A DNA stretch of 64,000 nt from Variovorax sp. PBL-H6. Lineage in GTDB: Bacteria > Pseudomonadota > Gammaproteobacteria > Burkholderiales > Burkholderiaceae_C. A model generated the notes under the pieces. That model saw only the letters and a program-made list of their open reading frames with translations. It did no database searches and was not told the DNA's origin. A program made the translations under genes and the position numbers. Position 1 is the first letter of the stretch. Each line of letters opens with the position of its first letter. Shown here one piece after another: positions 1 to 8,677 of the stretch. Location of the stretch: assembly GCF_901827155.1 (NCBI RefSeq), contig NZ_LR594659.1, forward strand, positions 5,552,501-5,616,500, read 5' to 3'.

Positions 1-407
1 AGGCGATGCTGGCGCTGGCCCGCGGCGACATCCACCTCTACTTCGACGGCATCTCGACCTCGGTGGCGCGCGTCAACGGCGGCGAGTTGCGGGGACTGGC
101 GGTGACCAGCCACAAGCGAGTGCCTGCCGTGCCCGGCATTCCGACGGTGGAAGAGGCCGGCTTTCCGGAGCTCGGCCTGTCGATCTGGTACGGCTTGGTC
201 GCACCGGCCGGGACGCCCGATGCGGTCATTCGCCGGCTCAACGGCGCCTTCAACCAGGTGCTCGCGCAGCCCGAGGTCATCGCCTTCATGACCGCGGACG
301 GCACCGAGCCGATGGCCATGACGCCGACGGCCTTCGGCACGCTGATCCGCGAAGACCGCGCGAGCTGGAAGCGCACGATCGATGCGCTGCAGATACGGCT
401 CGAGTGA
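1..407 (+). CDS. Bug/TctC-family tripartite tricarboxylate transporter substrate-binding protein, C-terminal part
   Basis: The reading frame is already open at the left edge, so this is the 3' part of a gene that starts outside the window; about 133 residues after the first internal Met are visible. The segments LRGLAVTSHKRVPAVPGIPT, VEEAGFPELG and WYGLVAPAGTPDAVIRRLN are the typical C-lobe of Bug-family periplasmic binding proteins, which capture carboxylates and other small organic acids in the periplasm, sometimes for a TctA/TctB permease. No permease gene is visible here, which is common for these expanded families in Burkholderiales. The ligand cannot be told from the sequence. Confidence 0.85.
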   Translation, partial: AMLALARGDIHLYFDGISTSVARVNGGELRGLAVTSHKRVPAVPGIPTVEEAGFPELGLSIWYGLVAPAGTPDAVIRRLNGAFNQVLAQPEVIAFMTADGTEPMAMTPTAFGTLIREDRASWKRTIDALQIRLE

Positions 408-558
408 GCGTCGCAACGAGGCGGCAACATAGTCCGATTCAGCCACTGGGCATGCGGCTCGCGCAAGCCCCAGGCCTGCGCGAGAATGCATCAGCCGTCG
501 CGCTTGCATCCGCCAGGGCTCGGCACCTTGCAATGGCTGGATTCCAGGAGCTCACACC

Positions 559-1815
559 ATGCCCCTCAATGCCTTCTATGCCCAATCCGGCGGCGTCACT
601 TCGGTGATCAATGCCTCCGCTGCCGGCGTGATCGAGACGGCGCGCCGCCACGCCGACCGCATCGGCACGGTCTATGCCGGGCGCAACGGCATCCTCGGCG
701 CACTGGCCGAGGAGTTGATCGACACCAGCCTCGAGTCGGCGGAAGCCATTGCCGCGCTGCGCAAGACGCCCGCGGGCGCCTTCGGCTCCTGCCGCTACAA
801 GCTCAAGTCGCTGGAGAAGAACCGGCGCGAGTACGAACGGCTGATCGAGGTCTTCAAGGCGCACGGCATCGGCTACTTCTTCTACAACGGCGGCGGGGAT
901 TCGGCCGACACCTGCTTCAAGGTGAGCCAGTTGTCGCAGTCCATGGGCTATGCGCTGCAGGCCATCCACGTGCCCAAGACCATCGACAACGACCTGCCGC
1001 TGACGGACTGCTGCCCAGGGTTCGGCTCGGTCGCGAAGTACGTCGCCGTGTCCACGCTCGAGGCTTCGCTGGACGTTCGCTCGATGGCCGCGACCTCGAC
1101 CAAGGTCTTCGTGCTGGAGGTGATGGGCCGGCATGCGGGCTGGATCGCCGCGGCGGGCGGGCTGGCGGCGGACCACGGCATCCCGGTGGTGATCCTGTTC
1201 CCCGAAGTTCCGTTCGACCAGCCGGCTTTCCTGGCGCGGGTCGATGCGCTGGTCAAGCACCATGGCTATTGCACGGTGGTGGTGTCGGAAGGGGCGCACC
1301 ATCCCGACGGCAGCTTCCTCGCCGAGCAGGGCAGCAAGGACGCCTTCGGCCATGCGCAGCTCGGCGGCGCGGCGCCGGTGGTGGCGCAGATGGTGAAGGA
1401 GGCGCTGGGCTACAAATTCCACTGGGCCGTCGCCGACTACCTGCAGCGCTCTGCGCGCCACATCGCATCGGCCACCGACGCGCGCCAGGCCTACGAGCTG
1501 GGCCAGCGTGCGGTCGAGCTCGCGCTCGAAGGAAAAAATGCGGTCATGCCCTGCATCGAGCGCACATCCGACGCGCCCTACGCGTACCGCATCGGGAGCG
1601 CGCCGCTGGACCAGGTGGCCAATGCCGAGAAGTTCATGCCGCGCGACTACATCTCGGCCGACGGCTACGGCATCAGCGAGAAGGGGCGCGCGTACCTGCT
1701 GCCGCTGATCCAGGGCGAGGACTATCCGGCGTATCGCGATGGGCTGCCGGTGTACGTGACGCTGCAGAACCAATGCGTCGCGAAGAAGCTGCCGGCCTTC
1801 GAGATCGGGAAGTGA
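559..1815 (+). CDS. pfp: 6-phosphofructokinase, pyrophosphate-dependent type
   Basis: A 418-residue phosphofructokinase that should interconvert fructose 6-phosphate and fructose 1,6-bisphosphate in the cytoplasm. The active-site segments are clear: GGGDSADT (residues 111-118), PKTIDND (139-145) and MGRHAGW. At the two positions that separate ATP- from PPi-using enzymes it has Asp (114) and Lys (140) where ATP-type enzymes have Gly, so pyrophosphate is the expected phosphoryl donor and the reaction may be reversible. The chosen ATG has an AGGAG sequence about 8 bases upstream. The stop TGA overlaps the start of the next small gene by one base (TGATG), suggesting translational coupling. Confidence 0.93.
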   Translation: MPLNAFYAQSGGVTSVINASAAGVIETARRHADRIGTVYAGRNGILGALAEELIDTSLESAEAIAALRKTPAGAFGSCRYKLKSLEKNRREYERLIEVFKAHGIGYFFYNGGGDSADTCFKVSQLSQSMGYALQAIHVPKTIDNDLPLTDCCPGFGSVAKYVAVSTLEASLDVRSMAATSTKVFVLEVMGRHAGWIAAAGGLAADHGIPVVILFPEVPFDQPAFLARVDALVKHHGYCTVVVSEGAHHPDGSFLAEQGSKDAFGHAQLGGAAPVVAQMVKEALGYKFHWAVADYLQRSARHIASATDARQAYELGQRAVELALEGKNAVMPCIERTSDAPYAYRIGSAPLDQVANAEKFMPRDYISADGYGISEKGRAYLLPLIQGEDYPAYRDGLPVYVTLQNQCVAKKLPAFEIGK

Positions 1816-2042
1816 TGGGCGCCAAGCCGGCCGTCGATGCCTCGCGCTGCCCGGTGTGCGGCGAGGCCAACCGCTGCGCGATCGAGCTGGAACGCGAGAC
1901 CGGTCAGCCGCAGGGGGCCTGCTGGTGCATGCAGGCCAGGGTCGGCCCGGAGGCGCTCGCACGCGTGCCATCCGACGCGCGCGGTGTGGCCTGCATCTGC
2001 GCGCGCTGCGCTATGCGTGCGGTTGCGCCAGGGCGCGTGTAG
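1815..2042 (+). CDS. Small cysteine-rich CWC-family protein
   Basis: A 75-residue protein with an N-terminal CPVCGEANRC pair of cysteines, a central C-W-C motif (residues 36-38) and a second Cys cluster, CICARC, near the C-terminus. This matches the small 'cysteine-rich CWC' proteins of unknown function, which look like metal-binding knuckles. The start codon overlaps the stop of the phosphofructokinase gene, so the two are probably cotranscribed. The 3' end overlaps the convergent metallopeptidase gene by 32 bases. The function is not known; the family call rests on the Cys pattern. Confidence 0.75.
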   Translation: MGAKPAVDASRCPVCGEANRCAIELERETGQPQGACWCMQARVGPEALARVPSDARGVACICARCAMRAVAPGRV

Positions 2043-3282
2043 CGCCTTCTCGCTCACTGACGGGTGGGCGCGATCCGGCGCGCTGCTCCGAAATCACCTC
2101 GTGGATGAACTGCAGCTTTCCCACTGCGGCGCGAGGCAGCACGAAGGGGTAGTAGTCGGGCTGGCCCATGCTGCGTGACAGCTCGTTGAGCACGTTGGTC
2201 AAGCGCACCCAGCCGTTCAGGAAGTCGAGGAATTCGCCAGCCTCGGCATGCTCGGGCTGCCAAAGGTCCGAGCGCTCGAACAAGTCGCTGGTGAGCTCGA
2301 CGTTCTGCGCGTCGACGCCGAAGCTCATCGCCGTATCGGCGGTGTCGGCCATGTGCAGGTAGTGGGCCCAGGTCTCGGCCCAGTCCTCCCATGGATGCGA
2401 GCTGGCGTAGCTGGTGACGAAGCGGTTGGCCCAGTCGGGCGGCGGGCCGTTCTCGTAGTGCGCCTGCAGCGCCGCCGCGTAGTCGGCGCGCTCGTCGCCG
2501 AAGAGTTCGCGGAAGGGCTCGAGCCAGTGAGTGGGCTGGACCAGCAGATCCCAGTAGTGGTGGCCGATCTCGTGGCGGAAGTGGCCCACCAGGGTGCGAT
2601 AGGGCTCGCGCATCTCGGCGCGGATGCGCTCGCGCACGGCATCCTCGGCCTCCTCGGCATTGAGGGTGATCAGGCCGCTGTCGTGGCCGGTCATCACATG
2701 CGGTCCGCCTGGCACATTGCCGAGGAAGTCGAAGGCAAGGCCGTGCACCGGATCGGCCAGCCGGGTGACAACCGGCAACTTGAGCGCGAGCAGTTGCGAG
2801 ATCAGCCGGCGCTTGGCCAGCTCGAGCTTGCGCCACAGCTCGCCGTTGCTCTCGATCGACAAATCAGGGATGGTGCGCGTGACGCTGCAGGCCAGGCAGA
2901 GGCCGGGCACCAGCCCGTCGGTGTTGAAGGACGGCTCGTCGCCCTGCCGAGGCGCAGGCACCATCCAGTTGCAGGCGGCAGGCGTCAGCAGGTTGTTGCA
3001 GCGGCGGTAGGCCTTGCCTCGCGGATCGCCGAAGACGGTGAAGGTGTCCGGCTCGGCGTCCTCACGCGTGTCCGGCGCGAGCGGCACCACGCCCAGGTGC
3101 TCGGCCACGTAGCCCAGCGGCGTGTGGCAGGCCAGGCACTCGCTGTTGCGCAGGAACACGGGCCGGCCGCACTGGCATTGGTAGGCGCGGGTGATCGTCG
3201 GCGCCTTCAGCTCGGCGGCAAGCGTGGGCGCGGCCTCGGCGCTGGTGCCTGCGGGTGTGTCGTCGTCGGTGACGGATTCCAT
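2011..3282 (-). CDS. Putative zinc-binding metallopeptidase (Peptidase_Mx-like) with N-terminal zinc ribbon
   Basis: A 423-residue cytoplasmic-looking protein. A four-Cys zinc ribbon lies near the N-terminus (C36, C38, C49, C52 with CQCGR and CLACH spacing), followed by further Cys pairs. The HEIGH sequence at 237-241 (context FRHEIGHHYWD) is an HExxH zinc-metallopeptidase signature. These features match the bacterial 'zinc-binding metallopeptidase' family (PF15887-like), whose substrate is unknown. It has no signal peptide. It is transcribed toward the phosphofructokinase/CWC pair, and the last codons of the two convergent genes overlap by 32 bases. The family call is firm; the biochemical role is open. 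Confidence 0.85.
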   Translation of the reverse strand: MESVTDDDTPAGTSAEAAPTLAAELKAPTITRAYQCQCGRPVFLRNSECLACHTPLGYVAEHLGVVPLAPDTREDAEPDTFTVFGDPRGKAYRRCNNLLTPAACNWMVPAPRQGDEPSFNTDGLVPGLCLACSVTRTIPDLSIESNGELWRKLELAKRRLISQLLALKLPVVTRLADPVHGLAFDFLGNVPGGPHVMTGHDSGLITLNAEEAEDAVRERIRAEMREPYRTLVGHFRHEIGHHYWDLLVQPTHWLEPFRELFGDERADYAAALQAHYENGPPPDWANRFVTSYASSHPWEDWAETWAHYLHMADTADTAMSFGVDAQNVELTSDLFERSDLWQPEHAEAGEFLDFLNGWVRLTNVLNELSRSMGQPDYYPFVLPRAAVGKLQFIHEVISEQRAGSRPPVSEREGATRALAQPHA

Positions 3283-3405
3283 TTCCCTCTCTCTTCACCT
3301 TGTATGGTCTGCGGAAGCACAACGCACCATTGTCGAGGCGGCGCGCGCCGCGGCCGGGCGTGCAATGCTCGTATGCTTGTAGGACAGCCGAACAGCTGCC
3401 GCACG

Positions 3406-4860
3406 ATGATCGACACACCCCCCCCGCCTCTCTCCCTCAGTGCCCGCTACGGGACGCGCTACCGCTGGCTCCTCCTCCTCTCCGTGATGATCGGGGTCAT
3501 GGCCTCCATCATGTCCTCGACCATCGTCAACGTGGCGATCCCGGGCATGAGCCACTACTTCGGGCTGGGCCAGGAGCGCGCGCAATGGGTCAGCTCGGGC
3601 TTCATGGTGGCGATGACGGTCTCGATGCTGACCACGCCCTGGCTTCTCTCTCGCTACGGCTATCGCCGCACCTATGTCGGCACCATGGTCCTGCTGCTGG
3701 CAGGCGGCATCACCGGCGGGTTGGCCAACCACTTCCCGGTGGTGCTGGCGGCCCGGGTGGCGGAGGGGCTGGCGGCAGGGGTGGTGCAGCCGATCCCGGC
3801 CATCATCATCCTGCGTGCATTCGAGCCGCACGAGCAGGGCCGTGCGAGCGGCATCTTCGGCATGGGCGTTGTGCTGGCGCCGGCCGTGGGCCCGAGCATC
3901 GGCGGCGTGCTGGTCGACCTGTTCGGCTGGCGTTCGATCTTCTTCATGGTGGTGCCCTTCTGCATCGCCTCGATCTGGCTGGCCTACAAGTTTGTGCCGG
4001 TCACCGCGCCCGGCGGTGCCGTCGCCGCACGCAGCAGCGGCCTCGACTGGGGCGGCCTGGCGCTGGGCACGCTGGGCACGCTGTGCCTGCTCAACGGGCT
4101 CGTCGAGCTCCGCGGCGATGCGCCGCTGCAGGCGGCGACGCTGCTCGCCTGCGCGGGACTGGCCTTCGGTGCCTTCATTGCCTGGCAACGCCGGCTCGCG
4201 GCCAGCGGCGGCACGCCGCTGATGAACCTGGCGCTGTTCCAGCACCGGCAGTTCGCCATGGGCAGTATCGTGGCCTTCATCTACGGCACGGCGCTGTTCG
4301 GCTCGACCTACCTGCTGCCGGTCTACATGCAGGTCGGGCTGCATCTCTCGGCCTCGCTCGTGGGCACCATCCTGTTGCCGGCCGGGATCGTGCTGGCCTT
4401 CACCATCGCAGGGGTCGGGCGACTCGCAGACCGGCAGCCGACCTGGCTGCTGGTATGCATCGGCCTCGCGCTGCTGGCCGTCTCCTTCGCGCTGATGGTG
4501 GTGCTGCGGCTGGACAGCGCGATCTGGCTGCTGGCGGCGTTCGCGGTCATCGGGCGGGTGGGGCTGGGCTTCATCCTGCCCTCGCTCAACCTGGGCTCGA
4601 TGCGCCCGCTGGAGCGGACGCTGATCCCGCAAGGGGCCAGCGCGATCAACTTCCTGCGCATGCTGGGAGGCGCCGCCGGCGTGAGCCTGTGCGCGATCGT
4701 GCTCGAGTGGCGGCTGGCCGCGCACGGCGATTCGCTGGCGAATGCGGCCACCAGCGCGGCGCGGCTGGCGGCATTCGACGAGGTGTTCCTGCTGCTCGCG
4801 GGGCTGTGCGCGCTGGCGATCTGCGCGGCCTGGCAGCTCAGGGAAAAGCGCGCGCCCTGA
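3406..4860 (+). CDS. MFS exporter, DHA2 (EmrB/QacA-like) family
   Basis: A 484-residue integral membrane protein with many hydrophobic segments, consistent with the roughly 14-helix DHA2 class of drug:H+ antiporters. Family features include a first helix with MSSTIVNVAIPGM, the loop segment LLSRYGYRRTYV (motif A-like) and GMGVVLAPAVGPSIGGVLVD (motif C, antiporter type). An upstream in-frame ATG (3373) could add 11 residues; the later start is preferred because a proline-rich cytoplasmic N-terminus then leads straight into helix 1. There is no adjacent membrane-fusion (EmrA) gene, so a substrate cannot be named. It diverges from the metallopeptidase gene. Confidence 0.85.
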   Translation: MIDTPPPPLSLSARYGTRYRWLLLLSVMIGVMASIMSSTIVNVAIPGMSHYFGLGQERAQWVSSGFMVAMTVSMLTTPWLLSRYGYRRTYVGTMVLLLAGGITGGLANHFPVVLAARVAEGLAAGVVQPIPAIIILRAFEPHEQGRASGIFGMGVVLAPAVGPSIGGVLVDLFGWRSIFFMVVPFCIASIWLAYKFVPVTAPGGAVAARSSGLDWGGLALGTLGTLCLLNGLVELRGDAPLQAATLLACAGLAFGAFIAWQRRLAASGGTPLMNLALFQHRQFAMGSIVAFIYGTALFGSTYLLPVYMQVGLHLSASLVGTILLPAGIVLAFTIAGVGRLADRQPTWLLVCIGLALLAVSFALMVVLRLDSAIWLLAAFAVIGRVGLGFILPSLNLGSMRPLERTLIPQGASAINFLRMLGGAAGVSLCAIVLEWRLAAHGDSLANAATSAARLAAFDEVFLLLAGLCALAICAAWQLREKRAP

Positions 4861-4887
4861 AGCCTTTGCTGCGTTCTAATCATCCAC

Positions 4888-5652
4888 ATGTGCCAGCTTC
4901 TCGGAATGAACTGCAACACGCCGACCGACGTGACCTTCAGCTTCACGGGCTTCGCGCAGCGCGGCGGGCGCACCGACCACCATGCCGACGGCTGGGGCAT
5001 CGCCTTCTTCGAGGACCGGGGCCTGCGGCATTTCGTCGACCACCAGCCGGCCTGCGAGTCGCCGGTCGCCGAGCTGATCCGGCGCTATCCGATCAAGAGC
5101 CGCAACGTCATCGCCCACATCCGCAAGGCCACGCAGGGCGCGGTGAACCTGCAGAACTGCCATCCCTTCGTGCGCGAGCTGTGGGGACGCTACTGGGTGT
5201 TCGCGCACAACGGCGACCTGAAGGATTTCCGGCCGCGGCTGCACGGCAACTTCCATCCGGTAGGTAGCACCGACAGCGAGCATGCCTTCTGCTGGATCAT
5301 GCAGGAGCTGGCCAAGTCGCACGCCGGCGTGCCGACCATCGATGAGCTGACGCTCACGCTGCGAGAGCTGGCGCCGCGCTTCGCACGCCAAGGCAGCTTC
5401 AACTTCATGCTCTCCAACGGACAGGCACTGTGGTCCCATGCCTCGACGAACCTCTGGTACATCGAGCGGCGCCACCCGTTCCTGACAGCCGAGCTCTCGG
5501 ACGAAGACCTGTCCGTCGACTTCGCCCAGCACACCACGCCGGACGACCGCGTCGCGGTGGTGGTGACCGCGCCGCTCACCGTCAACGAGACCTGGACCGC
5601 CTTCGCGCCCGGTGAACTCGCGGTCTTTGTCGATGGGCGACGCAGGTCCTGA
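4888..5652 (+). CDS. Class II glutamine amidotransferase (YafJ-like)
   Basis: A 254-residue N-terminal-nucleophile amidotransferase. Cys2 (MCQLLGMN) would become the catalytic N-terminal Cys after Met removal. The HADGWGIAFF, IAHIRKAT and FAHNGDL segments are the glutaminase-site motifs, and GSTDSEHAF follows, as in YafJ/GATase_6 proteins. Such stand-alone domains hydrolyse glutamine or gamma-glutamyl compounds. The physiological acceptor is not known for YafJ. It starts 27 bases after the exporter gene on the same strand, so readthrough is possible. Confidence 0.88.
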   Translation: MCQLLGMNCNTPTDVTFSFTGFAQRGGRTDHHADGWGIAFFEDRGLRHFVDHQPACESPVAELIRRYPIKSRNVIAHIRKATQGAVNLQNCHPFVRELWGRYWVFAHNGDLKDFRPRLHGNFHPVGSTDSEHAFCWIMQELAKSHAGVPTIDELTLTLRELAPRFARQGSFNFMLSNGQALWSHASTNLWYIERRHPFLTAELSDEDLSVDFAQHTTPDDRVAVVVTAPLTVNETWTAFAPGELAVFVDGRRRS

Positions 5653-5850
5653 GGGCGGGTACTGGAGTCGGGTCGATGCGGCGCCCCCGCAGCCCGAAGT
5701 AAGCCGCGCGAGAGCTCATCAGCAATAGGTATTCATTCCTACACCCTCGTTCTCCTGGAAGCTACACAGGGCCGCGCGCGGCGGCGAGTTACTCGCTTCG
5801 CAACAGCAGCAGCACTCATGGGCCTCGATGGCCCGGAACCAGGAGTTTTC

Positions 5851-6297
5851 ATGTCCACAGCTTCATACTCGACAACCGAAGACAGAAACTTCGACACTTC
5901 GGACCGGTCGTCCGCGGACGGTCGTTCGACCTGGCCCGAGGGCTCGACGACGCAGGAAGTGAAGGCGCGTGCGGGCAAGTTGCTCGACGACGCCAAGGAC
6001 AGCGCGCAATCACTGGCCAACGACAAGAAGGACGTGGCCGCCGATGGGCTGCACGACGTTGCCGGTGCGCTTCGACAGGCGGCGCAGAGCCGTTCAGGCG
6101 ACGATCCGCTGCTCGGGCTGACCGGCTCGGCGGCAGACGGACTGGACCGCCTTTCGAACGCGCTGCGCAACAAGGACGTCAGCGTGATGATGCGCGACAT
6201 GGAGTCGTTCGCGCGTGCGCAGCCCGTCGCCTTCTTCGGACTCGCGCTTGCGACCGGCTTCCTCGCCGTTCGCTTCATGAAGGCCAGTCACTCGTGA
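5851..6297 (+). CDS. YqjD/ElaB-like membrane-anchored stress protein
   Basis: A 148-residue protein: a polar, Ser/Asp-rich N-terminus, then an amphipathic helical stretch rich in Ala/Lys/Asp (KARAGKLLDDAKDSAQSLAN), then a single C-terminal hydrophobic segment (PVAFFGLALATGFLAVRFMK). This is the layout of E. coli YqjD/ElaB (DUF883-type) tail-anchored proteins, which are linked to stationary phase and ribosome binding in that organism. An AGGAG sits 5 bases upstream of this ATG, which favours it over an in-frame ATG at 5818. It is the first gene of a tight three-gene set. Confidence 0.65.
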   Translation: MSTASYSTTEDRNFDTSDRSSADGRSTWPEGSTTQEVKARAGKLLDDAKDSAQSLANDKKDVAADGLHDVAGALRQAAQSRSGDDPLLGLTGSAADGLDRLSNALRNKDVSVMMRDMESFARAQPVAFFGLALATGFLAVRFMKASHS

Positions 6298-6304
6298 AGG
6301 AGCC

Positions 6305-6787
6305 ATGATGAACGAGACACTCGCAAGGCCCGAGGCAGCCACGGCAGACCGGCCACACATTCCTCCTCCGGATCGGGACACCCGCTACCGTCGCACAGGC
6401 GATACCGAATCGGTCAGCGGCCTCGTCAGCGAACTCTGGCGCCACTCCACGACCCTGGTGCAGGAAGAAGTCGAGCTGGCGAAGGCCGAGATGTCCGAGA
6501 AGACCACGCATGCCGCGGTGAGCATCGGCGCCATCGCGATCGGGGGCGCGGTGCTTTTCGCCGGATTCATCGTGCTGCTGCAGGCGGCCGTGAACGCGCT
6601 CGCGCCCCTGCTCCCGCCCGACATTGCGGGGTGGCTCGCCCCGGCAATCGTCGGGCTGGTGGTGATCGTCATCGGCTTCATCATGGTGTCGGGCGGCATC
6701 AAGGCGCTCGACATGAAGAAGCTCGCACCCCGTCGCACCATGGATTCGCTTCGGCGCGACACGAACATGGTCAAGGAGCACGTATGA
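6305..6787 (+). CDS. Phage holin-family (YqjE-like) membrane protein
   Basis: A 160-residue protein with an amphipathic region (SELWRHSTTLVQEEVELAKA, typical of PF07332/YqjE proteins) followed by two hydrophobic segments (AVSIGAIAIGGAVLFAGFIV and WLAPAIVGLVVIVIGFIMVS) joined by a short loop. Despite the family name 'holin', chromosomal copies in this context are not phage lysis genes; they occur beside YqjD-like genes. It follows the previous gene by 7 bases, with GAAGGAG as ribosome binding site, and its stop overlaps the next gene's start (ATGA). Confidence 0.75.
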   Translation: MMNETLARPEAATADRPHIPPPDRDTRYRRTGDTESVSGLVSELWRHSTTLVQEEVELAKAEMSEKTTHAAVSIGAIAIGGAVLFAGFIVLLQAAVNALAPLLPPDIAGWLAPAIVGLVVIVIGFIMVSGGIKALDMKKLAPRRTMDSLRRDTNMVKEHV

Positions 6788-7728
6788 ACCACACCGATCG
6801 CAGTGCTGAACAGATCCAGGCCGACATCCAGCGCACACGCGCCGACCTCGATCGGACATTGACCCTGCTCGAGCACAGGCTCGAGCCGCGGCGCCTCATG
6901 GACCAGGGCGTCGACTACCTGCGCGACAACGGCGCCCGCGAATACCTTTCCAACCTGGGCCGGGCCGCCAAGGAACAGCCGCTGCCGCTGGCACTCGTGG
7001 GCGTCGGACTGGCCTGGATGATGATGACCAACGGGCGCTCGAGCAGCAGCGTCGCTGATGGGCGAGCCTTCGGTGATGCGGTGGGCTCGACTGCAGCCGA
7101 TGCGCGTTCCCGGGCAGCCGAAGGCATGGAAGGACTGCGCAGCCGTGCCGGCGAAATGAGCGGCAAGGTGAGCGATGCGGCGAGCCAACTTGCGAGCCAG
7201 ACGCGCGATGCGGCCCAACGGACTTCGCAAGGTCTGTCGGAGGCGGCCGATGCGGCCCGGGCGCGTGCGGCGCAGGTCAGCGAAGCAACGCGGCAGGGCG
7301 CCCGGAAAGTTCGTTCCGGCTACGACCACCTCGTCAACGAGCAGCCGCTGGCGCTGGGCGCGATCGGGCTGGCACTCGGCGCGGTGCTTGCCGCGGCGGC
7401 CCCCCGCACGCGGCAGGAAGACGAATGGATCGGAGGCACCAGCGACCAGCTGGCCGAGGATGCAAAGCGCGCCGGCAAGGAGAAGCTCGGCGAGATGCAA
7501 AGCGCGGTCTCCGAAGCGGCTGCGGGGTCCAAAGAGCCCGTGCGCGCGTCTGACAGCGGCGAATGGGACGCCGAGGCGGACCGATGGGCGCAGGACCGCG
7601 ACACGCAGCAGAGGAACGACTGGATCAAGCCCCAGGAGCAGGCATCCGCCTCGTCCTACGGCGCCGACCCGACGGCAACGACGCCGAGCCCGGCAACCTC
7701 CGGCACCATGGGCAACCAACCGCTCTGA
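6784..7728 (+). CDS. DUF3618 membrane protein with apolipoprotein-like helical repeats
   Basis: A 314-residue protein. It opens with a DUF3618 signature (AEQIQADIQRTRADLDRTL). A first hydrophobic segment follows KEQPLPLALVGVGLAWMMM, then about 130 residues of charged, Ala-rich helix with quasi-11-residue periodicity (SRAAEGMEGLRSRAGEMSGK and onward). A second, very similar hydrophobic segment is NEQPLALGAIGLALGAVLAA, and a polar tail ends the protein. The two EQPL-hydrophobic units look like an internal duplication of the tail anchor seen in the first gene of the trio. Its ATG overlaps the preceding stop by four bases. The role is inferred to be envelope or stress related. Confidence 0.75.
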   Translation: MNHTDRSAEQIQADIQRTRADLDRTLTLLEHRLEPRRLMDQGVDYLRDNGAREYLSNLGRAAKEQPLPLALVGVGLAWMMMTNGRSSSSVADGRAFGDAVGSTAADARSRAAEGMEGLRSRAGEMSGKVSDAASQLASQTRDAAQRTSQGLSEAADAARARAAQVSEATRQGARKVRSGYDHLVNEQPLALGAIGLALGAVLAAAAPRTRQEDEWIGGTSDQLAEDAKRAGKEKLGEMQSAVSEAAAGSKEPVRASDSGEWDAEADRWAQDRDTQQRNDWIKPQEQASASSYGADPTATTPSPATSGTMGNQPL

Positions 7729-7732
7729 AGGC

Positions 7733-8677
7733 TCAGCGCAGCTCGGCTTCGAGGGTGTCGATAAACATTGCCGGCACGTCGAAGCCGGTCTGCTCCGTGA
7801 TTTCCTGGAAGCAGGTCGGGCTTGTCACGTTGATCTCGGTCACCGCGTTGCCGATCACGTCGAGTCCGATCAGCAGCAGCCCGCGTTCGTTCAGCACCGG
7901 CCCGAGGGCCTCGGCGATGCGCCGGTCCTGGTCGGTCAAGGGCTGCGCCACGCCCTTCCCGCCTGCAGCGAGGTTCCCTCGCACCTCGCTGCCTTGCGGG
8001 ATGCGGGCGAGGCTGTAGGGAACGGGCTGGCCGCCGATGATGAGGATGCGCTTGTCGCCCTGTGTGATCTCAGGCACGAAGCGCTGCACCATGATCGTCT
8101 GCGCACCGTTTTTGTTGAGCGTCTCGACGATCGATCCGAGGTTCAACCCATCGGCCCGCACGCGGAAGATGCCCATGCCGCCCATGCCGTCCAGCGGCTT
8201 CAGGATGATGTCCTGGTGCTCGGCATGGAAGGCCCGCACCGCCGCCGCGTCGCGCGTCACGAGCGTGGGCGTGGTGTATTCCGCGAACTCCATGATGGCG
8301 AGCTTCTCGGGATGGTCACGCAGGGCTCGCGGCTTGTTGATCACGCGCGCGCCTTCGCGCTCGGCCTGCTCCAGCAGGTGGGTGGCGTAGATGTACTCGG
8401 CATCGAAAGGAGGGTCCTTGCGCATCAGCACCACGTCGAAGGCGTGCAGCGGGCGCTCGATCACGGCGTTCTCGTGAAACCAGGGCTGCTGCTCGCCGGT
8501 CAGCACGACCTCGCGCACCTTCGCGGTGACGGGGCGGCCGCGCTGCCAGGTGAGGTCCTGCGGCACGCAGGCCGAGAGCTTGTGCCCGCGGCGCTGCGCC
8601 TCGCGCATCATCGAGAAGGTCGTGTCCTTGTAGATCTTGAAGTGCTCGAGCGGATCGGCAATGAAGAGGATGTGCAT
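7733..8677 (-). CDS. gshB: Glutathione synthetase
   Basis: A 314-residue ATP-grasp enzyme joining gamma-glutamylcysteine and glycine to make glutathione. The N-terminal MHILFIADPLEHFKIYKDTT and the ATP-grasp segments DIILKPLDGMGGMGIFRV and GLDVIGNAVTEINVTSPTC are diagnostic, and length is normal. Its ATG overlaps the stop of the upstream benE-like gene by one base, so it is read as the last gene of a run gshA-kup-benE-gshB on this strand. It converges with the DUF3618 gene with only four bases between stops. Confidence 0.97.
   Translation of the reverse strand: MHILFIADPLEHFKIYKDTTFSMMREAQRRGHKLSACVPQDLTWQRGRPVTAKVREVVLTGEQQPWFHENAVIERPLHAFDVVLMRKDPPFDAEYIYATHLLEQAEREGARVINKPRALRDHPEKLAIMEFAEYTTPTLVTRDAAAVRAFHAEHQDIILKPLDGMGGMGIFRVRADGLNLGSIVETLNKNGAQTIMVQRFVPEITQGDKRILIIGGQPVPYSLARIPQGSEVRGNLAAGGKGVAQPLTDQDRRIAEALGPVLNERGLLLIGLDVIGNAVTEINVTSPTCFQEITEQTGFDVPAMFIDTLEAELR

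Noticed and set aside
3295..4725. Open frame on the minus strand opposite the MFS exporter
   Set aside because: His/Arg/Gln-rich translation typical of a shadow frame; the plus-strand protein has clear membrane helices and family motifs.
5727..5742. TAGG-N8-CCTA palindrome upstream of the YqjD-like gene
   Set aside because: Only four-base arms; too short to call an operator without comparative support.
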